This document shows positions 51,839 through 59,865 of a stretch of DNA of 64,000 nt, one piece after another (position 1 is the stretch's first letter; each line of letters begins with the position of its first letter). The notes under the pieces were generated by a model that was given only the letters and a program-made list of their open reading frames with translations, was not told where the DNA came from and searched no databases. The translations under genes were made by a program, and so were the position numbers. The DNA is from Flavobacterium hibernum. GTDB lineage: Bacteria > Bacteroidota > Bacteroidia > Flavobacteriales > Flavobacteriaceae. The DNA lies in the NCBI RefSeq assembly GCF_000832125.1, contig NZ_JPRK01000007.1, positions 62,001 through 126,000 on the forward strand. Direction: 5' to 3'.

Positions 51839-52504
51839 ATGAAACTAAAAAAAATAAACGAGAAATTACAAGACGCTTTAATCGAGAATGGTTTAACAGA
51901 AGCAAATGCATTGCAACAAGAAACATTTTCGACCATAAAAAGTGGTTCTGATTGTATTATACTTTCTCCAGCAAAAAGCGGGAAATCGACAACAATTGTA
52001 TTGAATGTTATTCAGCAATTGGCAGGTCATATAGAAGAGTCGCCACGTGCGTTGATTTTTGTAGAAGACAAAACCAAAGTATTAGAGATGGTGGAGCTTT
52101 TTGCTAAATATGGTAAATTTTCGAATCTGGAAGTTTATGGTGTTCATGATAAAGGCGATATGGATTACGATAAAAACTATATTTCGACAGGAATCGACGT
52201 TTTAATTGGAACTCCAAATAAATTGAGCGATATGTTTACAACCGCAGGATATAATGTAAACCGTTTAAAGATGTTTATTATCGACGATGCAGATCCAATT
52301 TTGAAATTACGTCACGAAACCAAAATCATGCGTATTTCAAATAGTATCACCAAAACGCAACGTATTATTTTTGCTGAAACATTAACAGAACGAATCGAGA
52401 TTTTGGCAGATAAAATGATGCTAGAGCCTTATTTATTTGATATGGATGAAGAAGGAGAAGAAGAGCTTGATGAGGAAGATGACGATATTCAGGAAGAGGA
52501 ATAA
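51839..52504 (+). CDS. DEAD-box-like protein with a single RecA lobe and acidic tail
   Basis: A 221-residue relative of DEAD-box helicases that contains only the first RecA-like domain. The Q-motif region (NALQQETF, residues 23-30), a Walker A variant SPAKSGKST (43-51), motif Ib-like GTPNKL (124-129), DDAD instead of DEAD (149-152) and AET in place of motif III SAT (179-181) can be seen. The second lobe (motifs IV-VI) is missing, and the chain ends in a run of Glu and Asp (about 201-221). It therefore cannot be a normal helicase. Neither a frameshift nor a downstream remnant of lobe 2 is apparent. Confidence 0.82.
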   Translation: MKLKKINEKLQDALIENGLTEANALQQETFSTIKSGSDCIILSPAKSGKSTTIVLNVIQQLAGHIEESPRALIFVEDKTKVLEMVELFAKYGKFSNLEVYGVHDKGDMDYDKNYISTGIDVLIGTPNKLSDMFTTAGYNVNRLKMFIIDDADPILKLRHETKIMRISNSITKTQRIIFAETLTERIEILADKMMLEPYLFDMDEEGEEELDEEDDDIQEEE

Positions 52505-52572
52505 AGTCGCGGTTTTCAGTCTCAGTCTCAGTCTCAGTCCGTACTGAAAACTGTAACTGCGACTGAAGACTA
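52505..52572. repeat. CAGTCT tandem/inverted repeat, copy after the DEAD-like gene
   Basis: AGTCGCGGTTTTCAGTCTCA followed by two more CAGTCT units, then ACTGAAAACTG and GCGACTGAAGACT; TTTTCAGT pairs with ACTGAAAA. Same family as 42464-42552. Confidence 0.6.
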
Positions 52573-52599
52573 GATAATAACTATAAAAAATAAAATGTT

Positions 52600-52818
52600 A
52601 TGGGATTAATGAAAGTATTTTCGGGAAGTGAAGTTTTAGCTATTGCTTTACAAGAAAGATTAGAAGAAGCAGGAGTAGAAACAAGTAAAAAAGATAATAT
52701 TCAATCAGCTCGTATGGCTGGTTACGGTGGTTCAGATTTGGCTGTTGAAGTTTTTATTCAGGAAACAGATTTTGCAAAAGCAAATCCAGTGATCGAAGAA
52801 TTCAGAATGAGTCTTTAA
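52600..52818 (+). CDS. DUF2007 domain-containing protein
   Basis: A 72-residue protein. VFSGSEVLAIALQERLEEAG (about residues 6-25) and the closing VFIQETDFAKANPVIEEF match the short DUF2007 family, a ferredoxin-like fold also labelled as a putative signal-transducing (P-II-like) protein. Function is unknown. It is flanked on both sides by copies of the CTCAGT repeat. Confidence 0.85.
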   Translation: MGLMKVFSGSEVLAIALQERLEEAGVETSKKDNIQSARMAGYGGSDLAVEVFIQETDFAKANPVIEEFRMSL

Positions 52819-52830
52819 AATATAGTAAAT

Positions 52831-52900
52831 AGTCTCAGTTTACAGTTTGTAGTCGCAGTCTCAGTAGAGAGCGGTAAATTGTAAACTGCGACTGAAAACT
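52831..52900. repeat. CTCAGTTTACAG inverted repeat
   Basis: AGTCTCAGTTTACAGTTTG and a further CGCAGTCTCAGT face AATTGTAAACTGCGACTGA; AGTTTACA and TGTAAACT are exact complements. It lies between the DUF2007 gene and the Cof-type gene, second copy within 350 bp. Confidence 0.6.
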
Positions 52901-52908
52901 AAAAAAAC

Positions 52909-53709
52909 ATGCAATACAAAATGTTGGTGCTCGACATGGATGATACCTTGTTGACAGACGATCATAAAATTTCAGATTTAAATAAAAAAGTACTTCTAGA
53001 AGCTCAGGCAAAAGGCGTTTATGTTGTTTTGGCTTCAGGTCGACCAACATCTGCGATGACTGCTTATGCAAAAGAGCTAGAATTAGATTTAAATAATTCG
53101 TACATGCTTTCATTTAACGGTGCTATAATTAGTGCGGTAAAAGATGATACAATATTATTTGAACAACAATTAACCGTTAAACAAATTCATGATTTATACG
53201 ATTATAGTGTAAAAATGAAAACTCACATTATCACGTATCTTGATGGTGAAATTATAAGCGAAACCGATTCTGAATATATAGAAATCGAAAAAGAAATTAC
53301 GGGATTACCACACAAAAAAGTTCCTAATTTTAAAGAAGCCGTTAATCGTCCAGCAGTAAAATGTATTTTGTTGGCAGAACCATCTTATTTAAAAAGTCTG
53401 GAAGAAGATTTAAAACAAACAATGCCAGATTTGAGTATTGCAATGTCAAAACCATTTTTTCTAGAGGCAGCGCAACACGGAATTGATAAAGCAGCAAGTT
53501 TAAAACTTTTGGCTGAAAAGCTAAATATTCATCAAAGCGAAATTATTGCTGTAGGAAACGCAGGAAATGACCTGACAATGATAGAATATGCCGGACTTGG
53601 AGTTTGGGTTGATAATGTTACGCCAGAATTACGAGACAGAGCAGATGTAATTGTTGCGTCTAATAATGATAATGGAGTTGCTGAGGTAGTACAACGCTAT
53701 ATTCTCTAA
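52909..53709 (+). CDS. Cof-type HAD-IIB family phosphatase
   Basis: A 266-residue HAD-IIB hydrolase. Motif I is MLVLDMDDTLLTD (Asp8 and Asp10), motif II LASGRPTSAM (about residues 42-51), motif III Lys in HGIDKAASLKLL (near 190-200) and motif IV VGNAGNDLTMIEYAG (about 212-226). The cap sits between motifs II and III, as in Cof/YbjI enzymes that dephosphorylate sugar phosphates or flavin-pathway nucleotides. The substrate is open. Confidence 0.93.
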   Translation: MQYKMLVLDMDDTLLTDDHKISDLNKKVLLEAQAKGVYVVLASGRPTSAMTAYAKELELDLNNSYMLSFNGAIISAVKDDTILFEQQLTVKQIHDLYDYSVKMKTHIITYLDGEIISETDSEYIEIEKEITGLPHKKVPNFKEAVNRPAVKCILLAEPSYLKSLEEDLKQTMPDLSIAMSKPFFLEAAQHGIDKAASLKLLAEKLNIHQSEIIAVGNAGNDLTMIEYAGLGVWVDNVTPELRDRADVIVASNNDNGVAEVVQRYIL

Positions 53710-53725
53710 ACTAAATTAATTTAAG

Positions 53726-54253
53726 ATGAAAGAACCAATAGAAACGGACCGTTTATTACTAAGAGAATTTATCCCAACAGATGATTTAGGACTGTTTGAA
53801 TTGGAATCAAATCCGAATGTGCATGTTTATGTAGGGAAAAAACCAATCACGCATATTGACGAAGGTCGTGCCTATATTGATTTTCTTCATCAGCAATACA
53901 AAGATTTTGGTATTGGTCGTTGGGCTGTTATTCTAAAAGATACCAATGAATTTTTAGGATGGTCAGGAATAAAATTCATCACAAATGAAATTAACAATCA
54001 TAAAGGTTTTTATGAAATTGGATATCGTTTTATCGAAAAACATTGGGGAAAAGGATATGCAACTGAAGCTGGAAAAGCTTTTATCGATTATGCTTTTAAT
54101 GTAATGAAAGTAGAAGCGCTGTATGCTTATGCAGATGCAGGAAATGAAAATTCAAGAAAAATTTTAGAGAAAATAGGTATGCAATTGGTGAATTCTTTTG
54201 AATACGAAGGAGATTTACAAGTTTGGTTCGAACTGCGAAATCCAAACTTATAA
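53726..54253 (+). CDS. GNAT family N-acetyltransferase (RimJ/RimL-like)
   Basis: A 175-residue acetyltransferase: ETDRLLLREFIPTDDLGLFE at the N-terminus, IGYRFIEKHWGKGYATEAGK (about residues 100-119) as the acetyl-CoA loop, and YADAGNENSRKILEKIGM near 134. It follows the Cof-type gene by 16 bp, so it is likely co-transcribed. The acceptor is unknown. Confidence 0.9.
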   Translation: MKEPIETDRLLLREFIPTDDLGLFELESNPNVHVYVGKKPITHIDEGRAYIDFLHQQYKDFGIGRWAVILKDTNEFLGWSGIKFITNEINNHKGFYEIGYRFIEKHWGKGYATEAGKAFIDYAFNVMKVEALYAYADAGNENSRKILEKIGMQLVNSFEYEGDLQVWFELRNPNL

Positions 54254-54354
54254 GAAAATTCTAAGAAATGCGTTCCAAATCTTTGTAAACTCATCTCGTT
54301 TAAGATTTGCAAAGATTTGGAAAACAACTCGAAGGTTCTAATAAAATATTAGAA

Positions 54355-54873
54355 TTATTTTTTAGCTACAGAAACAAAATATTTATTTCCGTCACCCATT
54401 GTTAATTTTACACGTTCGTCACAAAGATCGATAGCAAAATTAGCACTTTCATAACAGCTGCAAGTAGTGTTTTTGTCTTTAGACATTTCAGTTTTACAGT
54501 TATTGTTTTTGAAAGTTGCCAATTGAGGCGTGTATAAACTTACTAAATCAGTAGAAGCAGTTACTAATGAAATAATACTTGCTGAATTATTATTGGTAAT
54601 TCTGTAAACAATTCTATCAGTATAATTTACTTCATTTACTGTTACTTTACGAATATAAGTATAAGCTGTAGATCCCTCACCTGGTTCTTTTACTTCAAAT
54701 TTAAATCCAACCGCACGAACTGCAATATCAAATTGAGATTGAGAGTTTAAGCTTGCCCAAGTTGTCAAGGTGCTAATAGTAGGAAACGGATTAGCAGCCG
54801 GAGTATTAGTTTGCGCTTGCGCACTAAAAAGAGTTAAGAACATCAAGCAGATTGTGGGTAAAAATGCCTTCAT
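54355..54873 (-). CDS. Exported hypothetical protein
   Basis: A 172-residue protein with a clear signal peptide (to about SAQAQ, residue 21). I do not recognise the family. The mature part is rich in Thr, Ser and Asn and has four cysteines clustered near the C-terminus (Cys126, 138, 140, 151), suggesting one or two disulfides in the periplasm. It stands alone, divergent from mtaB across a 504-bp region. Confidence 0.7.
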   Translation of the reverse strand: MKAFLPTICLMFLTLFSAQAQTNTPAANPFPTISTLTTWASLNSQSQFDIAVRAVGFKFEVKEPGEGSTAYTYIRKVTVNEVNYTDRIVYRITNNNSASIISLVTASTDLVSLYTPQLATFKNNNCKTEMSKDKNTTCSCYESANFAIDLCDERVKLTMGDGNKYFVSVAKK

Positions 54874-55100
54874 ATGGAGTTTTAATTTTTAATTTGTGCC
54901 TACTCTTTCTGGTTTTCGGCCTGCCCATTTTTTACTGCAACAAAACAACAACATAACAAGGGAAAATCAAAATTGTTACGAGTGAATTATTGTTTAAATA
55001 ATACAATTTTAGTTAATGCTTTTTTGGAGGAACTGAATGACTTCGAAAAAAGAATATTAACAGAGTTAAATGTAAGAAATTTTGAATTTAAACCGTTAAA

Positions 55101-55140
55101 AAACGCACTTAATCGATGAAAAATGCACTTAATCGATTAA
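55101..55140 (+). promoter_or_regulatory. Tandem 20-bp direct repeat containing TTAATCGAT, operator candidate
   Basis: AAACGCACTTAATCGATGAA (55101-55120) and AAATGCACTTAATCGATTAA (55121-55140) match at 18 of 20 positions. The second unit ends in the palindrome TTAATCGATTAA. The 20-bp period places both copies on the same DNA face. It lies about 230 bp from both flanking divergent starts. Confidence 0.5.
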
Positions 55141-55309
55141 TTTGTCGTTTTATTCTTATTGAAATTAAATCGAATTTTTAAATAGTTGAAATTTTGTGAT
55201 AGAATATTTGGCTCTATTTATGGTTTTTTAAGATGTATTAAAATGTAGGCTTGCTACAAAATATTGATATATAGTGTGTTATTGATTTTATTTTAAAGAA
55301 TATTGTACG

Positions 55310-55317
55310 TAAATTTG
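55310..55317 (+). promoter_or_regulatory. Candidate -7 box for mtaB
   Basis: TAAATTTG matches TAnnTTTG 60 bp before the mtaB ATG; TTG at 55282-55284 is a weak -33 candidate with a 25-bp spacer. Confidence 0.4.
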
Positions 55318-55377
55318 CAAACTCTTTAAAAGAGATATAATTATAATATCCTACTACTTAAAACGTAGTTCATTCCT

Positions 55378-56712
55378 ATGGAAAATAGAAAAAAAGTTGC
55401 CTTTTATACGCTTGGTTGTAAACTGAATTTTTCAGAAACTTCTACGATTGCCAGAAACTTTAATGACGAAGGTTTTGATCGTGTTGATTTTGAAGAAATC
55501 GCCGATATTTATGTGATTAATACTTGCTCAGTTACTGAAAATGCTGATAAGCAGTTTAAGCAGGTTGTAAAAAAAGCAATGAAACTTAATGATAAGGCAT
55601 TTGTTGCCGCAGTAGGTTGTTATGCACAATTAAAACCAGAAGAATTAGCAGCTGTTGATGGTGTTGATTTGGTTTTGGGAGCAACTGAAAAATTTAAAAT
55701 TACCGACTATATTAATGACTTAAGCAAAAATGATATGGGTGAAGTACACTCATGCGAAATTGCCGAAGCTGATTTTTATGTTGGAAGTTATTCTATTGGC
55801 GATCGTACTCGTGCATTCTTGAAAGTTCAGGACGGTTGCGATTATAAATGTACCTATTGTACCATTCCGTTGGCAAGAGGAATTTCCAGAAGTGATGCAT
55901 TAGAAAATGTCTTGCAAAATGCAAAAGAAATATCTGCTCAAAATATTAAAGAAATTGTTTTGACAGGAGTAAATATTGGAGATTACGGAAAAGGTGAATT
56001 TGGGAATAAAAAACACGAACACACTTTTCTTGATTTAGTTCAGGCTTTAGATAAAGTAGATGGAATTGAGCGTTTGCGTATTTCATCAATTGAACCCAAT
56101 TTATTGAAAAATGAAACAATTGATTTCGTGTCGAAAAGCAGAACTTTTGTACCTCATTTTCATATCCCGTTACAATCTGGAAGTAATGACATTTTAAAAT
56201 TAATGAAACGTCGTTACTTACGTGAAGTTTATACAGAACGTGTTAACAAGATTCGTGAAGTAATGCCACACGCTTGCATTGGTGTTGACGTTATTGTTGG
56301 TTTTCCTGGAGAAACAGATGAACACTTTTTAGAAACTTACCATTTCCTAAACGAAATGGATATATCATATTTACACGTATTCACGTATTCAGAAAGAGAT
56401 AATACTGAAGCTGCAAATATGCCAGGAATTGTTTCTGCAAACGTAAGAGCAAAACGTAGTAAAATGTTACGTGGATTATCGGTTAAAAAGCGTCGAGCAT
56501 TTTACGAAAGTCAATTAGGATCAAACAGAACAGTTTTGTTCGAAAGTGAAAATAAAGAAGGATATATTCACGGTTTTACCGAAAATTACGTAAAAGTAAA
56601 AACCCCTTGGAATCCTGAATTGGTAAATACATTACAAGAAATTAACTTGACAAAAATAGATGAAGACGGAAGCGTTCGTTTAGAGTTTATAAATAAATTA
56701 GCGGAAGCATAG
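55378..56712 (+). CDS. mtaB: tRNA t6A37 methylthiotransferase MtaB
   Basis: A 444-residue radical-SAM methylthiotransferase. The N-terminal MTTase cluster ligands are Cys14, Cys50 and Cys81; the radical-SAM cluster is Cys154, Cys158 and Cys161 (CDYKCTYC); a TRAM domain closes the protein. The start YTLGCKLNFSETSTIARNF is the MtaB type, which turns t6A37 into ms2t6A37, rather than the MiaB or RimO type. It is a single gene converging on a hypothetical gene. Confidence 0.95.
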   Translation: MENRKKVAFYTLGCKLNFSETSTIARNFNDEGFDRVDFEEIADIYVINTCSVTENADKQFKQVVKKAMKLNDKAFVAAVGCYAQLKPEELAAVDGVDLVLGATEKFKITDYINDLSKNDMGEVHSCEIAEADFYVGSYSIGDRTRAFLKVQDGCDYKCTYCTIPLARGISRSDALENVLQNAKEISAQNIKEIVLTGVNIGDYGKGEFGNKKHEHTFLDLVQALDKVDGIERLRISSIEPNLLKNETIDFVSKSRTFVPHFHIPLQSGSNDILKLMKRRYLREVYTERVNKIREVMPHACIGVDVIVGFPGETDEHFLETYHFLNEMDISYLHVFTYSERDNTEAANMPGIVSANVRAKRSKMLRGLSVKKRRAFYESQLGSNRTVLFESENKEGYIHGFTENYVKVKTPWNPELVNTLQEINLTKIDEDGSVRLEFINKLAEA

Positions 56713-56729
56713 AAAATTACAACATAGTT

Positions 56730-56832
56730 TGTCATTCCGAGGAACGAGGAATCACACTAGAAACTCCAGTAGAAATTGTTGTCAATCTTTGTCGAATTTC
56801 TATTGTGATTTCTCCCTTCGCTCGAAATGACA
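56730..56832. repeat. About 103-bp GGAGAAATC inverted-repeat element, copy 2
   Basis: The left arm TGTCATTCCGAGGAACGAGG continues to AATCACAC; the right arm is GTGATTTCTCCCTTCGCTCG then AAATGACA. The core again contains AGAAACTCC and TTGTCAATCTTTGTCGAA. It lies between mtaB and the convergent hypothetical gene. Confidence 0.75.
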
Positions 56833-56834
56833 AT

Positions 56835-56875
56835 AAAACAAGAAAGCCCTTTAGATAAAGGGCTTTCTTGTTTTT
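56835..56875. terminator. Bidirectional terminator, mtaB / hypothetical gene
   Basis: AAACAAGAAAGCCCTTT and AAAGGGCTTTCTTGTTTTT form a perfect 17-bp stem immediately after the repeat element, between convergent stops. Confidence 0.88.
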
Positions 56876-56887
56876 AAAGTATGAATT

Positions 56888-57397
56888 TTATTTCTGAGCT
56901 TCCGGAATAACCAATTTCAAAGAATTAATATAATCCGTATCAAACTCAATCACTCTGATTTTTTCAGGATTAAAACTCAATTCGCCGCCAAACTGACCTT
57001 TTATATCTAGAAAGTCAATTGTAAGCTCTTCGTCGTTTAATTCGAGTAGTTTTCCTAGATAAGCCGATTTGGCCGATTTTTTTGAAATTTGAAAAATACC
57101 GTATTTATTATCAATAAAGTTAAGAATCGAACTCAAATCTCTAATTGGTATAATATCTTCGGCATTGGTTTTTAAGCCCTTTAAGCGAATTACTTTCTCT
57201 GTAAAAGCAAGATCCTGATCGCGATGAATCTCTTCAATATTCTTATTTTTCAGAATCACAAAACCATCTAATATAAAATCTTCGGGATTGTTTCTTAGTA
57301 AAATCCAATCGTCAGAATAGTCAATTAAAAATCCGGTAAAAATCTCTTTTTTATCCGTAAATTCTATTGCTATTAATTGTCTTAAGTATTGTTCCAT
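56888..57397 (-). CDS. Hypothetical protein, beta-rich
   Basis: About 169 residues from the ATG at 57397 (MEQYLRQLIAIEF); an in-frame TTG 24 bp upstream is less likely. I do not recognise a family. Two stretches resemble each other (FTGFLIDYSDDWILLRNN near residue 20 and YLGKLLELNDEELTIDFLD near 112), suggesting a duplicated small beta-barrel, possibly Sm-like; this is weak inference. It is cytoplasmic and convergent with mtaB. Confidence 0.65.
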   Translation of the reverse strand: MEQYLRQLIAIEFTDKKEIFTGFLIDYSDDWILLRNNPEDFILDGFVILKNKNIEEIHRDQDLAFTEKVIRLKGLKTNAEDIIPIRDLSSILNFIDNKYGIFQISKKSAKSAYLGKLLELNDEELTIDFLDIKGQFGGELSFNPEKIRVIEFDTDYINSLKLVIPEAQK

Positions 57398-57426
57398 TTG
57401 ATGTGTTTTGAAAAAATCCAACTAAA

Positions 57427-57508
57427 AAATTCCAAATTCCAATGCTAGTTGAAATTTTACGAAAAAGCCAAGAATTGGAATTTGGAATTTATCCCGAAGC
57501 CTCGGGAT
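57427..57508. repeat. AAATTCCAAATTCCAA inverted repeat plus small hairpin
   Basis: AAATTCCAAATTCCAA (57427-57442) and TTGGAATTTGGAATTT (57475-57490) are perfect 16-bp complements. A compact hairpin ATCCCGAAGCCTCGGGAT (57491-57508) follows at once. It fills the gap between the SDR stop and the hypothetical gene start. Confidence 0.7.
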
Positions 57509-57525
57509 TGGAAATTTATTTATAT

Positions 57526-58242
57526 TTAAGGATTAGTAGACCAAATACTGCTGTTTTTTATAAAAACTCTGCGATTTAGTTTAAGTTGTGCAATGATTAA
57601 CTCCGCAATATCTTCAGATTGCATCACTTTTTCAGGATTACCATCAGTAAGATTTAAATCTTTTGCCATGTCTGTAGCAACTGTACTTGGCGTTAATGCA
57701 GTAACACGAATATTGTGTTTTCTCATTTCCTGCATCAAAGAATCAGTCAATCCTAAAACCGCAAATTTAGAGGCACTGTAAGCACTTGTCAAAGCATTTC
57801 CGTTTAATCCGGCTGTTGACGAGATATTGATAATATCACCAATTTGTCTTTCGATCATATTAGGTATAACGGCGCGAGTTGTATAATAAGTTCCCATTAG
57901 GTTTACCTGAATGATTTTCTCCCAAGCGTTTGGTTCTAATTCTAAGAATTTTCCAAAAGCAGCAATTCCGGCACTATTAATTAAAATATCAATCGTTTTA
58001 AATTCAGCTAAAGCTTTCTCAACTGCTGAATTAATGGAGTTCATGTCCGAAACATCAGCAGATAAAGCCAAAGATTTTACACCTAAGTTGTTCGTTTGGT
58101 TTGCCAATTGATCAACATCTGCCTGAGTTCTTGAAACTAAAATTACATTTACACCTTCTTTGGCAAGTGCAATAGCAATTGCTTTTCCTATTCCTTTTCC
58201 TGCACCTGTAATTAGGGCATTTTTATTTTTTAAGTCTGTCAT
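57526..58242 (-). CDS. SDR oxidoreductase (FabG-like 3-ketoacyl reductase)
   Basis: A 238-residue classical [15 protein letters not shown] (about residues 13-24), NSAG (about 88-91), catalytic Ser in ISSTAG and the YSASK tetrad motif (Tyr near 153). It is annotated in relatives as 3-ketoacyl-ACP reductase, but without fab genes nearby the substrate is open. The start ATG at 58242 gives a standard N-terminus. Confidence 0.88.
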   Translation of the reverse strand: MTDLKNKNALITGAGKGIGKAIAIALAKEGVNVILVSRTQADVDQLANQTNNLGVKSLALSADVSDMNSINSAVEKALAEFKTIDILINSAGIAAFGKFLELEPNAWEKIIQVNLMGTYYTTRAVIPNMIERQIGDIINISSTAGLNGNALTSAYSASKFAVLGLTDSLMQEMRKHNIRVTALTPSTVATDMAKDLNLTDGNPEKVMQSEDIAELIIAQLKLNRRVFIKNSSIWSTNP

Positions 58243-58260
58243 GATTTATTTTTTAGAAAT

Positions 58261-58302
58261 GCAAAAAGCATCATTTTAGTAACACAAAAATAATGCTTTT
58301 GC
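58261..58302 (-). terminator. Terminator-like inverted repeat after the scramblase-like gene
   Basis: GCAAAAAGCATCATTTT (58261-58277) and AAAAATAATGCTTTTGC (58286-58302) pair with few mismatches, 53 bp beyond the stop at 58355 on the minus strand. Confidence 0.55.
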
Positions 58303-58354
58303 TTGCTAAAACGATGCTTTGAGTTGTTTTCTTAATCTAAGTTTAACAACCTTT

Positions 58355-58942
58355 TTACTCTTTTAATACCATATCGATGCACATTACGGCTGCAAGAATC
58401 AATTGTCTTTGTGGACTGTCTTGTGCAACAGTATCTTCGATTTGAAGGACATAATTATCGGCACTTGTAAAAAACTCTTTACCCATTCCTGCCCATTTTT
58501 TACTTACCTGAGCCAGTTGTTTATTTTCATGGCTAAATTTAAAATCCCAGCCAGTCCATTTTCCCTGAAGCGTAGCCAGAGGTTTTTCGTTTTTATCTAA
58601 AATTTCGAATTTTCCTCCAAAAGAAAAAAACTTTTGTTTAAACGTTCCTACCAATCGATCTTTTTCGTCAAAGACTTCAACAGTTGAGCGAAGCCAAGCA
58701 ATACCACGTTTTACTGAAATAATTTTTTCGCCAGATTCAGCAGTAATTTCAATATCAAAAGGAGTCATTCTTTTGTAATCTGTAAAGCGAAGCATTTTGG
58801 TAAAAAATCCCAAATTGTTCTCTCTGCAATTCATAGTAATTTGATTGCTTTCCGGATGGTAAATATCGTAGTTGTTAGCTGCTTTAAACATTCCAACATG
58901 TTCTTTTACAAGAAATAAATTCTGATTTAAAATAGGATTCAT
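58355..58942 (-). CDS. Phospholipid scramblase-related (LURP-one/tubby-like fold) protein
   Basis: A 195-residue protein. The repeating beta layout (PFDIEITAESGEKIISVKRG, VEVFDEKDRLVGTFKQKF, FEILDKNEKPLATLQGKW) fits the scramblase/LURP-one fold, a 12-stranded barrel around a hydrophobic helix (LAAVMCIDMVL near the C-terminus). It is predicted cytoplasmic or membrane-associated. True lipid scrambling in bacteria is unproven for this family. Confidence 0.75.
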   Translation of the reverse strand: MNPILNQNLFLVKEHVGMFKAANNYDIYHPESNQITMNCRENNLGFFTKMLRFTDYKRMTPFDIEITAESGEKIISVKRGIAWLRSTVEVFDEKDRLVGTFKQKFFSFGGKFEILDKNEKPLATLQGKWTGWDFKFSHENKQLAQVSKKWAGMGKEFFTSADNYVLQIEDTVAQDSPQRQLILAAVMCIDMVLKE

Positions 58943-59076
58943 TTTATTTTATTTGATATTGATTTGTAACTTTTTTTCTTGAATACGTTTTGCAATGTAT
59001 TTTCAAAAGGATGTCAAATGTAATAAAATGTGTGTTAATAATTCTAATTTCAGATTAATTTTATAGGAGATTTAAA

Positions 59077-59784
59077 TTATTCTAATAAAAATCGAGCTTG
59101 AACGGATGTAGATATTTTTATTTTTTCAAATTCAATATTAGTATCATTATTAGAGCTTCTGTCTTCATCTGATTTTGAAGAATATCCTGTTACCGCTATG
59201 CCCCTAAGCATTCCTGTTGATAGCTTTGTGATATCGTCAAGATTGCTTATTTGTATGGCATTTCCAATTTTTTGATTTAAAGGTTTAGCAAAGCTTTCTG
59301 CAATTTTTTTAGCATTTAGTATTGCCTTTGCATTGATTAAAAGTTTAATCTTTTTTTCTTCCGTATTTTCTATTTTGTCAATTCGAACATTTGAAATTCC
59401 AATTTCTTCTAACCCTATAAAAACCTTTGCAGTCATTTTGGCATTAGTAACTAGGATTGAATATGATTTTGATTTGAAAATGTCAGTTTGCTTCAAAAGA
59501 TAATTTTTAAAATTACTTGACATATAGTTTAGAGTAAGATCTTTTTGAGTATTAATTCCAATTGATTCTAATTTTTGAATCATTTCTTGTTCTAATTCTT
59601 CGACAGATTTTTTTCCTTTAAAATCTTTTTCCGTTACTAAAACATTAATCCAAATTTTATCAGGCATTACTAATGTATCCGCCTTACCTGAAGTTTCAAT
59701 AAAAGGTTTGTCAATTAGATTTTTGTCTTGAGAAAATGAATGTATTGAAAAAAGTAAAAACAGGGTTAAAAGTAATTCTTTCAT
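59077..59784 (-). CDS. SIMPL domain-containing exported protein (DUF541)
   Basis: A 235-residue protein with a signal peptide (MKELLLTLFLLFSIHSFSQ) and a SIMPL/DUF541 domain, the family of Brucella BP26 and E. coli YggE. Family-typical elements are IETSGKADTLVMPDKIWINV near residue 29 and AILNAKKIAESFAKPLNQKI near 152. SIMPL proteins assemble into large periplasmic rings and are linked to oxidative-stress resistance. It is the last gene of the ECF sigma-factor locus, 82 bp after the free plug protein. Confidence 0.87.
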   Translation of the reverse strand: MKELLLTLFLLFSIHSFSQDKNLIDKPFIETSGKADTLVMPDKIWINVLVTEKDFKGKKSVEELEQEMIQKLESIGINTQKDLTLNYMSSNFKNYLLKQTDIFKSKSYSILVTNAKMTAKVFIGLEEIGISNVRIDKIENTEEKKIKLLINAKAILNAKKIAESFAKPLNQKIGNAIQISNLDDITKLSTGMLRGIAVTGYSSKSDEDRSSNNDTNIEFEKIKISTSVQARFLLE

Positions 59785-59865
59785 GAGATAAAATTTTAGT
59801 AATATTTAAATTAATAATTTGTTTTTAGTAAGTAATTGCAAGAAGAAGTTTACTGTTATTTCAGA

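Larger units (their letters stand above)
54874..55377. other. Long divergent intergenic region with operator-like repeats
   Basis: The 504 bp contain no credible gene. They hold a tandem 20-bp repeat (55101-55140) and a candidate -7 box for mtaB (TAAATTTG, 55310-55317, with a TTG 25 bp upstream). AT content is high. Confidence 0.55.
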
